Shown here: positions 1-4,010 of the stretch, piece after piece
Layout: every line of letters starts with the position of its first letter
How positions within the stretch are numbered: position 1 is the stretch's first letter
Assembly (NCBI GenBank): GCA_964549155.1
Contig: CAZJUG010000029.1
Span: forward strand, 1 to 6,610
DNA from: CAKZRD01 sp964549155
GTDB taxonomy: Archaea > Nanobdellota > Nanobdellia > Pacearchaeales > GW2011-AR1
Length of the DNA: 6,610 nucleotides
Reading direction: 5' to 3'
Position numbers and translations under genes: made by a program
Notes under the pieces: model-generated
The model's input: only the letters and a program-made list of their open reading frames with translations
Databases searched by the model: none
What the model was told of the DNA's origin: nothing

Positions 1-10
1 TTTAGATACA

Positions 11-18
11 TATTTAAA
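11..18 (+). promoter_or_regulatory. TATA box of the CNNM/CorB gene
   Basis: The octamer TATTTAAA is centred near 14.5. An archaeal start point about 26 bp downstream would fall near 40-41, only about six bases before the ATG at 47. This makes the TTG at 26 an unlikely start, because it would lie upstream of the transcript. Confidence 0.5.
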
Positions 19-46
19 CCATCTTTTGGAATCATTAATTAAGAAT

Positions 47-1291
47 ATGATACTCAAATTATTGATTATTGTTGTTTTGTTAATTTTGTCTGCCTTCTTT
101 TCAGGGGCTGAAACTGCTTTTATGTCTCTTGGAAAGTTCAAGTACAAGGAATATATCCGAAAGAAAAAGAAAGACTACTTAGTCGTACAGATATTGAAAG
201 AAAACCCCCGAAAGCTTCTTTCCACACTATTAGTTGGGAATAATCTAGTGAACATTGCTATTGCTTCTTTAGTTACTCTTTTTAGCTCGGAATACTTCTA
301 TTTGTATGGTTTGGAGTGGAATCAAGCGGCTTTTGCAGGTGCGATAACGGGTGCAGTCACCCTTCTTGTGTTGATTTTTGGGGAGATAATACCCAAAACC
401 TGGGCAAATACCCACTATGAACTCTGTGTTGGACTTCTGGCTAAACCTATTTATATTCTCAGTGTAGTCTTTACTCCATTGACTTTTCTTTTAGATTTTG
501 TTACGAGATTAGCTTCTTCTGGACATAAGGGGGATGATAAAATAACTGAGGACGAAATTAAGACGATGGTTAGTGTTGGGAGCGATGAAGGGGGAATAGG
601 GAGATATGAAAAACATTTGATTCATAGAATATTTCAGTTCGATGATAAAATTGTGAAAGATATAATGACTCCCAAAAACAAAGTCTTTTCAATAGATTCT
701 AGAGTAAAGATTAAGGAAGTGTTGAGTAAACTTCTGGAAGAAGGATATTCTAGGGTTCCAATTTATAGAGGTCATCCAAATAAAATTATTGGGATATTTC
801 ACATTCGTGATGTTTTAAACTGTCTTGAAAAAAATAAGATTAATCGACCTGTAGAGAGTATCTCTTCAAAACCCTTATTTGTACAGGAATCTAAACCCAT
901 AGATTCTCTTTTCAAGGAAATGCAACATAGGAAAGTTCAAATGGCTGTAGTAAGAGATAGACATCGTGCAATGGTCGGGGTAATCACTATAGAGGATCTT
1001 TTAGAAGAGATCGTTGGAGAGATTTATGATGAGGAAGAAAGCAGTCCAGGACATATCAAAAAAATAAATAAGAAAGAATATCTTTTGGATGGAGAAGTAA
1101 CCTTAAGAGAAATAGAAGAAAAGACCTCTGTAAGGATAAAGGGATTGGAATCTGAAACTATCAGTTCGTTCATAATCTCTAGGATAGGGAAAGCTCCCAA
1201 GAAAGGTTTTGAATTTAAACTTGGCAGAGGCAAATTAATTGTTGTTCATGTATTAAATGGGAGAATTCATACTGTTAAACTTCTTCGTTAA
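47..1291 (+). CDS. CNNM/CorB-type DUF21 + CBS + CorC_HlyC membrane protein
   Basis: Predicted integral membrane protein of the CNNM/CorB (haemolysin C-like) family, whose members move or regulate Mg2+ at the cytoplasmic membrane. From the ATG at 47 it has 414 residues, normal for the family. The N-terminal DUF21 transmembrane domain (about residues 1-140) carries SAFFSGAETAF (15-25), the LLVGNNLVNIA stretch and GEIIPK (112-117), all typical of the ion-transport core. A CBS pair follows (about 205-330), starting at MTP (207) and including YSRVPIY and GVITIEDLLEEIVGEI. The C-terminal CorC_HlyC domain occupies about 340-414. A TTG at 26 would add seven residues, but I prefer the ATG because the TATA box at 11-18 predicts a start point near 41. 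It appears monocistronic: the next gene has its own TATA box. The family is certain; the transported ion is inferred from relatives. Confidence 0.93.
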   Translation: MILKLLIIVVLLILSAFFSGAETAFMSLGKFKYKEYIRKKKKDYLVVQILKENPRKLLSTLLVGNNLVNIAIASLVTLFSSEYFYLYGLEWNQAAFAGAITGAVTLLVLIFGEIIPKTWANTHYELCVGLLAKPIYILSVVFTPLTFLLDFVTRLASSGHKGDDKITEDEIKTMVSVGSDEGGIGRYEKHLIHRIFQFDDKIVKDIMTPKNKVFSIDSRVKIKEVLSKLLEEGYSRVPIYRGHPNKIIGIFHIRDVLNCLEKNKINRPVESISSKPLFVQESKPIDSLFKEMQHRKVQMAVVRDRHRAMVGVITIEDLLEEIVGEIYDEEESSPGHIKKINKKEYLLDGEVTLREIEEKTSVRIKGLESETISSFIISRIGKAPKKGFEFKLGRGKLIVVHVLNGRIHTVKLLR

Positions 1292-1308
1292 ATCTCAATT
1301 TCATAAAC

Positions 1309-1313
1309 TTTTT
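1309..1313 (+). terminator. Weak U-tract after the CNNM/CorB gene
   Basis: A run of five T lies about 18 bases after the stop codon, with no hairpin before it. Archaeal termination often needs only a T-tract, so this is a possible but weak terminator. Confidence 0.25.
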
Positions 1314-1348
1314 ACATTTATGATGTTAAACTTAAGATAGTCGCTAGA

Positions 1349-1356
1349 TTTAAATA
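1349..1356 (+). promoter_or_regulatory. TATA box of the DUF5654 gene, leaderless
   Basis: TTTAAATA is centred 25.5 bp before the ATG at 1378. That spacing puts the transcription start on or next to the start codon, so the mRNA is predicted to be leaderless. No Shine-Dalgarno motif is present. Confidence 0.65.
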
Positions 1357-1377
1357 ATCTTTATTTTTTAGAATATT

Positions 1378-1662
1378 ATGAAAAATGAAATTATAGACAA
1401 ACTTTCTTCCTTGTCTACTGCTGCTTTTGGTTTAGTGGCAGCTCTTGCTTGGAATGGTGCAATTCGGGCAGCATTTGACCATTATTATGCAACCGGAGAA
1501 GGTCTTGGAGCTTTATTTGCTTATGCAATCATTGTAACATTAGTTGCAGTGATTGTTACATTAGTGATTGCAAGAATTGCAGATAGAACCAAGCAGGTAA
1601 ATATTCGAGAGAAGATTAAGCTTGAAAAGCTTAAGGCAATTCGATTGAAGAGGAAAGAATAA
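1378..1662 (+). CDS. DUF5654 family small membrane protein
   Basis: A 94-residue protein I recognise as DUF5654, a family seen widely in archaea with no known function. A short charged N-terminus is followed by a first hydrophobic helix at about residues 12-34, containing AAFGLVAALAWNGAIRAAF, which is the conserved core of the family. A second helix spans about 46-67. The tail of about 25 residues is rich in Lys and Arg and is probably cytoplasmic, giving a hairpin topology. The start is well supported by a TATA box 25.5 bp upstream. The gene ends 2 bp from the stop of the convergent RNase Z gene, so the two transcripts must overlap at their 3' ends. The family is well supported; no function should be inferred. 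Confidence 0.88.
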   Translation: MKNEIIDKLSSLSTAAFGLVAALAWNGAIRAAFDHYYATGEGLGALFAYAIIVTLVAVIVTLVIARIADRTKQVNIREKIKLEKLKAIRLKRKE

Positions 1663-1664
1663 TT

Positions 1665-2327
1665 TTATACTTCAAACTTATCTAAATCTTCAGCAACTTT
1701 TGTTTCTTTAAATATTTTTTTTGCTTCTTCTAAAATTTGTTTTGGACTTTCGTGTCTTTGGGAAAGNNNNNNNNNNNNNNNNNNNNNNNNNNNNNNNNNN
1801 NNNNNNNNNNNNNNNNNNNNNNNNNNNNNNNNNNNNNNNNNNNNNNNNNNNNNNNNNNNNNNNNNNTCTGGGATGTTAAATGAGTATGCTAAACAAGGAC
1901 AATCGTGCTTCATTTTTTTAGATTCTATAAAAAAATCTTTTTCTGCTATCTTTTCTTCTTGAATTTCATTCACATTAATTGATAGTCCATTTCCTTTTTT
2001 TAGGAATAGTTGTTGATAAGCATCCATCATCCTGTATGTTCCCTCAGGGCCATAAATTTCAAGAGTTCTATTATAATTGTTCAACTGAAGAGTTTGTAGG
2101 AGCCCTGGAAGACCTAGAACATGATCTCCGTGCCAGTGTGAAATAAAAATTTTAGAGATTTTACAAGGGTTCAGTTTTGCCTTTCTAAATTGTCTTTGTG
2201 TTCCTTCCCCACAATCGAACAAAATTCCATGTTCTTTGTACTCTATAAATATTGATGGATGATTTCTCCTTTCAGTGGGGATAGCACTTCCGGTGCCTAA
2301 AAAGGTAATCTTTATTTTTTCTGCCAT
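1665..2327 (-). CDS. rnz: Ribonuclease Z (tRNA 3' endonuclease), interrupted by a scaffold gap
   Basis: Metallo-beta-lactamase-fold endonuclease that cuts tRNA precursors after the discriminator base so that CCA can be added. Visible N-terminal motifs are FLGTGSAIPT.RRNHPS, LFDCGEGTQRQ and the zinc-binding SHWHGDHVLGLPGLLQT. Near residue 140 is KHDCPCLAYSF, matching the family's downstream histidine region. After the gap come LSQRHE, equivalent to the HFSxR motif, and the ending VAEDLDKFEV. About 153 residues precede the gap and 33 follow it, 186 in all, whereas family members usually have about 300-310. About 120 residues, holding the Asp and later His ligands and the exosite arm, are therefore hidden; 100 N is a placeholder. 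The frame matches across the gap only by chance. The ATG at 2327 is 26 bp from a TATA box shared with tRNA-Arg. Neither tRNA here encodes CCA, so both need this activity. Confidence 0.93.
   Translation of the reverse strand: MAEKIKITFLGTGSAIPTERRNHPSIFIEYKEHGILFDCGEGTQRQFRKAKLNPCKISKIFISHWHGDHVLGLPGLLQTLQLNNYNRTLEIYGPEGTYRMMDAYQQLFLKKGNGLSINVNEIQEEKIAEKDFFIESKKMKHDCPCLAYSFNIPXXXXXXXXXXXXXXXXXXXXXXXXXXXXXXXXXXLSQRHESPKQILEEAKKIFKETKVAEDLDKFEV
1715..1722 (+). terminator. U8 tract, likely terminator of DUF5654 transcript
   Basis: Eight consecutive T lie on the plus strand about 53 bases beyond the DUF5654 stop, inside the 3' end of the convergent RNase Z gene. A U-tract of this length is enough for archaeal intrinsic termination. 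On the other strand it simply encodes Lys-Lys in RNase Z, so the dual use is inferred. Confidence 0.45.
1767..1866. other. Scaffold gap 1 (100 N) inside RNase Z
   Basis: Exactly 100 N, the usual placeholder for a gap of unknown size. From family length the missing sequence is expected to be about 350-370 nt. Confidence 0.95.
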
Positions 2328-2348
2328 ACATTTTTTAGTTTAGTAAGC

Positions 2349-2357
2349 TTTATATAT
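2349..2357. promoter_or_regulatory. Shared TATA box for RNase Z (-) and tRNA-Arg (+)
   Basis: Read on the plus strand, 2349-2356 is TTTATATA, a canonical archaeal box, centred 27.5 bp before the first base of tRNA-Arg. Read on the minus strand the same bases give ATATATAA, centred about 26 bp before the ATG of RNase Z at 2327. No other TATA-like sequence lies between the two genes. One near-palindromic element therefore appears to drive both directions. Confidence 0.6.
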
Positions 2358-2379
2358 GTTTTTCTGGTGGTAACTTTAT

Positions 2380-2454
<75 letters not shown>

Positions 2455-2460
2455 TAGACC

Positions 2461-2555
2461 TTGAACCTGAGAAGAGGGTTTAAATCACTTCAACCGCTCT
2501 TATAAAATGTTGAAGTTCCCAAAAAACTTCCTGTTTTTTTAGGACTTCTGTGGGC
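2461..2555 (+). repeat. 95-nt module derived from the tRNA-Arg 3' end
   Basis: The module starts with TTGAACC (2461-2467), the inverse of the tRNA T-arm bases 2433-2439. It continues with a near-direct T-arm copy (2474-2486). An 8-bp stem ACTTCAAC/GTTGAAGT (2487-2494, 2509-2516) and an A/T-rich hairpin follow. It ends with an exact copy of the T-stem and acceptor 3' strand; the copied stretch CTTCTGTGGGCAT is 2443-2455 in the tRNA region and 2545-2557 here. The order and length match the 96-nt units behind tRNA-Cys, although the sequences differ. Treating this as one element is inference; the matches themselves are direct observations. Confidence 0.5.
2512..2548 (+). terminator. Imperfect hairpin with T7 tract behind tRNA-Arg
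   Basis: An outer stem GAAGT/ACTTC and CC/GG encloses AAAAAAC (2521-2527) pairing with GTTTTTT (2533-2539) around a TTCCT loop. The 3' arm carries seven T (2534-2540), which could end transcription of tRNA-Arg. An alternative pairing with 2487-2494 exists, so the fold is not certain. Confidence 0.4.
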
Positions 2556-2562
2556 ATGAGTT

Positions 2563-2585
2563 ACTTTTCTTTCGTAAAGAAAAGT
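2563..2585. repeat. Perfect 10-bp inverted repeat, 3-nt loop
   Basis: ACTTTTCTTT (2563-2572) pairs exactly with AAAGAAAAGT (2576-2585) across a CGT loop. It has no flanking gene in the plus direction. On the minus strand it lies beyond the truncated methyltransferase and could act as its terminator. Confidence 0.5.
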
Positions 2586-2648
2586 TTCTCTAAATCAAAA
2601 GAAATCCCGTTTAGTTTTTCCTCATTCTTCGTCAAAAGAGTTTATGGT

Positions 2649-2694
2649 TTTGAACCTGGAGGGTTCAAACACTAAAGAGGTGCGAGTACCTCTT
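2649..2694. repeat. Two adjacent hairpins in a second T-arm-like module
   Basis: TTTGAACC (2649-2656) pairs with GGTTCAAA (2662-2669) over a five-base loop; its right arm is the T-arm sequence of tRNA-Arg. Next to it AAGAGGT (2675-2681) pairs with ACCTCTT (2688-2694) over six bases. The block 2650-2709 also shares TTGAACCTG, GAGGGTT and TCACTTCAAC in the same order with 2461-2494, so it looks like a second, incomplete module. Confidence 0.45.
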
Positions 2695-2712
2695 CTAGGT
2701 CACTTCAACGAT

Positions 2713-2895
2713 TTACCTTAGTTTATTTAATTGTGTGTAGTTTGTGTTAACTCTATATAAATTTGTTTTAAATGTCTCTATTGCAGGTTCCCAAATTTCA
2801 ATAAAACCTGCACATTCAAAATTTTCTGATAAATCTAGACCTAGGCTAAGTCCTCCACATCCCGCAAATAAATCAATATATCTTATTTTTTTCAT
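2713..2895 (-). pseudogene. Truncated C5-cytosine DNA methyltransferase (N-terminal remnant)
   Basis: Only 60 residues remain of an enzyme family usually 300-450 long that methylates cytosine C5, often in restriction-modification systems. The start MKKIRYIDLFAGCGGLSLGL is the S-adenosylmethionine-binding motif I, and GFIEIWEPAIETFKTN matches the following region with its acidic residue. The frame then stops at 2713. The catalytic PCQ loop, later motifs and target recognition domain are all missing, and the other two frames past the stop close quickly without matching sequence. It should be inactive. The break lies next to the tRNA-Arg-derived repeats, suggesting a deletion or insertion boundary. 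It starts 15 bases after the winged-helix gene stop on the same strand, so the two were probably one operon. An intact homologue elsewhere in the genome cannot be excluded. Confidence 0.8.
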
Positions 2896-2910
2896 TTTTA
2901 GATTAATTTT

Positions 2911-3192
2911 TTAGTTCCTTGATAGATTCATCTCATTTTCTTTTAATACTCTTTTGCCCAATTCTGTAATTTTATATAACCTTCCTCTTTTTTCTTCATT
3001 ATTCAAACAAATAATTAGTTGGTTGTCTTTGAGATTTTTTAAAAAATTACTTACATGGTTTAAACGAATTTCTGTTTGTTCTGAAATTTCTGAAGGGGTT
3101 CGATAATTAACTTCGGTTAAACATTTTAAAATTTTTTTACGATACTCAGAATTTTTTAATAAACTGATTCCCTTTATCATTTCTTTATCCAT
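2911..3192 (-). CDS. Winged helix-turn-helix transcriptional regulator
   Basis: A 93-residue DNA-binding protein of the archaeal ArsR/MarR-like winged-helix type. A short helix (residues 10-28, with SEYRKKILKCL) precedes the helix-turn-helix at about 32-58, TPSEISEQTEIRLNHVSNFLKNL, in which LNHVSNFLKNL is the recognition helix. The wing follows at about 60-75, containing KRGRLYKITELGKRVL. No ligand or metal motif is visible. It reads into the truncated methyltransferase gene with 15 bases between them, so it may once have controlled a restriction-modification module; this is inferred from position only. No Shine-Dalgarno is present before the ATG at 3192. Either a TATA-like box at 3214-3221 (leaderless) or a stronger one at 3252-3260 (leader of roughly 38 bases) could drive it. 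Confidence 0.82.
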   Translation of the reverse strand: MDKEMIKGISLLKNSEYRKKILKCLTEVNYRTPSEISEQTEIRLNHVSNFLKNLKDNQLIICLNNEEKRGRLYKITELGKRVLKENEMNLSRN

Positions 3193-3213
3193 GTATACAA
3201 TATAGGTATATCT

Positions 3214-3221
3214 TTATGTAA
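3214..3221 (-). promoter_or_regulatory. Possible TATA box for the winged-helix regulator
   Basis: On the minus strand these bases read TTACATAA, centred about 25 bp before the ATG at 3192, the spacing seen for other genes here. It is weaker than consensus. Confidence 0.3.
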
Positions 3222-3251
3222 GATAACTCCATATAACACACACTTTACACA

Positions 3252-3260
3252 CATATATAA
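3252..3260. promoter_or_regulatory. Strong TATA-like element between the regulator and tRNA-Cys
   Basis: CATATATAA on the plus strand reads as TTATATATG on the minus strand, near the archaeal consensus. A minus-strand start near 3230 would give the regulator a leader of about 38 bases. It is too far (about 63 bp) to be the direct box for tRNA-Cys. Confidence 0.4.
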
Positions 3261-3287
3261 ATCTTTTGCTTGTCCCCCATACCAATC

Positions 3288-3295
3288 TTTAAAAA
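3288..3295 (+). promoter_or_regulatory. TATA box of tRNA-Cys
   Basis: TTTAAAAA is centred 27.5 bp before the first base of tRNA-Cys, the same distance as the tRNA-Arg box. It predicts a start point at or within about two bases of the mature tRNA 5' end. Confidence 0.55.
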
Positions 3296-3318
3296 TGCTT
3301 AAACTTTAGAGAAGTTAT

Positions 3319-3390
3319 GCAGACGTAGCCAAGCAGTAAGGCAAGAGGCTGCAACCCTCTTATGCGCAGGTGCAATTCCTGCCGTCTGCT
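3319..3390 (+). tRNA. tRNA-Cys (anticodon GCA)
   Basis: The acceptor GCAGACG (3319-3325) pairs perfectly with CGTCTGC (3383-3389). The discriminator is T (3390), the hallmark of tRNA-Cys. The D-stem is GCC/GGC. The anticodon stem AGAGG/CCTCT encloses CTGCAAC, giving GCA at 3351-3353. The T-stem GCAGG/CCTGC (3366-3370, 3378-3382) encloses TGCAATT. Two tertiary-contact bases differ from the norm: position 18 is A rather than G, and position 55 is G rather than U; G15-C48 and G19-C56 are kept. No CCA or intron is encoded. Its T-arm is exactly mirrored a few bases downstream, at the start of the repeat array. Confidence 0.95.
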
Positions 3391-3391
3391 T

Positions 3392-3487
3392 GGCAGGAAT
3401 TGCGGTGCAATTCCCTATTCACAATTCACTCTTGCCATTTTTCAAGTTACAATCTATCTAAGCAAGAGCAAATTGCTCACCGTCTGC
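3392..3487 (+). repeat. 96-nt tRNA-Cys-derived repeat, copy 1
   Basis: It begins two bases after the tRNA acceptor stem plus discriminator. Unit positions 1-12 are the exact reverse complement of tRNA bases 3372-3383. Positions 13-23 repeat GGTGCAATTCC directly, positions 38-45 are the reverse complement of tRNA bases 3340-3347, positions 71-77 repeat GCAAGAG, and 89-96 repeat the acceptor end CCGTCTGC. Possible stems are 5-12 with 16-23, and 38-44 with 71-77; the latter excludes an alternative hairpin at 75-87. A T5 run lies at 3438-3442. No protein coding is seen. Copy 1 abuts gap 2. Confidence 0.9.
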
Positions 3488-3587
3488 NNNNNNNNNNNNN
3501 NNNNNNNNNNNNNNNNNNNNNNNNNNNNNNNNNNNNNNNNNNNNNNNNNNNNNNNNNNNNNNNNNNNNNNNNNNNNNNNNNNNNNNN
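3488..3587. other. Scaffold gap 2 (100 N) inside the repeat array
   Basis: Exactly 100 N, flanked on both sides by the same 96-nt repeat. The assembler probably failed to resolve the array, so the true number of copies is unknown. Confidence 0.95.
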
Positions 3588-3642
3588 TGCCATTTTTCAA
3601 GTTACAATCTATCTAAGCAAGAGCAAATTGCTCACCGTCTGC
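3588..3642 (+). repeat. 96-nt repeat, partial copy before the last unit
   Basis: The last 55 bases of the unit emerge from the gap and are identical to the corresponding parts of the flanking copies, ending in CCGTCTGC. A 12-base spacer (3643-3654) separates it from the next copy and starts with TT, as does the sequence following the tRNA. Confidence 0.9.
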
Positions 3643-3654
3643 TTCTATTGATTG

Positions 3655-3750
3655 GGCAGGAATTGCTGTGCAATTCCCTATTCACAATTCACTCTTGCCA
3701 TTTTTCAAGTTACAATCTATCTAAGCAAGAGCAAATTGCTCACCGTCTGC
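3655..3750 (+). repeat. 96-nt repeat, last copy
   Basis: This copy has the same length as copy 1 and differs at one base (unit position 13, T instead of G), giving 95 of 96 identical. The end is followed by CCC, so GGGCAG (3654-3659) can pair with CTGCCC (3747-3752) and close the whole unit into one folded domain. The promoter of the next operon begins 13 bases later. Confidence 0.92.
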
Positions 3751-3763
3751 CCCTCCCAAAAGA

Positions 3764-3771
3764 TTTATAAA
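3764..3771 (+). promoter_or_regulatory. TATA box of the winged-helix/pilin-like/Cys-rich operon
   Basis: TTTATAAA is a good archaeal box predicting a start point near 3794. The in-frame ATG at 3774 lies upstream of that point, so translation should start at the ATG at 3822, after a leader of roughly 28 bases. A weaker box, CATAAAA at 3795-3801, would give a leaderless start at 3822. Confidence 0.55.
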
Positions 3772-3777
3772 CTATGA

Positions 3778-3797
3778 ATGTTCATAATACTGAACAT
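3778..3797. promoter_or_regulatory. Inverted repeat over the operon start, possible operator
   Basis: ATGTTC and GAACAT are separated by eight bases between the TATA box and the preferred start codon. The position suits a repressor site, perhaps for the winged-helix protein encoded just downstream. This is inference from location and symmetry. Confidence 0.3.
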
Positions 3798-3821
3798 AAA
3801 AGCAATCATAGTATCAATCAT

Positions 3822-4010
3822 ATGAATGTAGACAGCAAAAAAATAATTGAATTCGTAAAAAAAGAAAGAGTGGTTACTAGTTCTGACCTTGCTAAGCATC
3901 TAAAAATAAGTTGGAATACTGCGGAGAAATATCTCATGGAGGTTTTAATTGAGGGAAAATTAGATAGAATTAAAAAAGAGGGGACTACTTTATGGATGGA
4001 AAAGAAATAA
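3822..4010 (+). CDS. Small winged-helix DNA-binding protein
   Basis: A 62-residue protein that is essentially one winged-helix domain. KKIIEFVKKERVV is the first helix, TSSDLAKHLKISWNTAEKYLMEVLIEG the helix-turn-helix at about residues 19-45, and KLDRIKKEGTTLWMEKK the wing. Small stand-alone domains of this kind are common transcription factors in archaea; the target is unknown. The frame extends up to an ATG at 3774, adding 16 residues rich in His and Asn, but that ATG lies only a few bases after the TATA box, so I prefer 3822. The stop overlaps the start of the next gene by 19 bases, implying co-transcription and coupled translation with the surface-protein genes, which it may regulate. Confidence 0.75.
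   Translation: MNVDSKKIIEFVKKERVVTSSDLAKHLKISWNTAEKYLMEVLIEGKLDRIKKEGTTLWMEKK
3978..3983 (+). promoter_or_regulatory. Shine-Dalgarno-like site of the pilin-like gene
   Basis: GAGGGG lies eight bases before the ATG at 3992. It is one of the few recognisable ribosome-binding sequences in the window. It supports that start and the idea that genes inside the operon, unlike the leaderless first genes, use such sites. Confidence 0.45.

Larger units (their letters stand above)
2455..2712. other. Intergenic region of tRNA-Arg-derived fragments and hairpins
   Basis: I see no credible gene in this stretch. It contains T-arm-like pieces of tRNA-Arg (2474-2486 with 12 of 13 bases matching, and 2659-2669 with 11 of 11), an exact 13-bp copy of the tRNA 3' end (2545-2557), inverted T-arm pieces (2461-2467 and 2650-2656) and several hairpins, listed separately. 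A TATA-like TATAAAA lies at 2501-2507, but no gene follows at a suitable distance. Confidence 0.7.

Noticed and set aside
26..46. TTG start seven codons upstream for the CNNM/CorB protein
   Set aside because: The TATA box at 11-18 predicts transcription starting near 41, after the TTG.
1024..1233. Minus-strand open frame inside the CNNM/CorB gene
   Set aside because: It overlaps the conserved CBS/CorC_HlyC part of a clear gene and has no promoter.
2556..2675. A 39-codon open frame (MSYFSFVKKSF...) behind tRNA-Arg
   Set aside because: It starts within the copied tRNA 3' end and its end translates the T-arm hairpin, giving GFEPGGFK, a typical spurious product of tRNA-derived sequence.
2455..2712. 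Box C/D or H/ACA guide RNA
   Set aside because: No paired C (RTGATGA) and D (CTGA) boxes or ACA-ended hairpins were found.
3362..3651. Open frames across the repeat array and gap 2
   Set aside because: They consist of repeat sequence and N, begin inside tRNA-Cys and have no promoter or family similarity.
3392..3750. CRISPR array
   Set aside because: Repeat units are 96 nt and the intervening sequences are only 2 and 12 nt, with no cas genes in the window.
3392..3750. Integron attC-like sites
   Set aside because: The core GTTRRRY/RYYYAAC sequences are absent and no gene cassettes lie between units.
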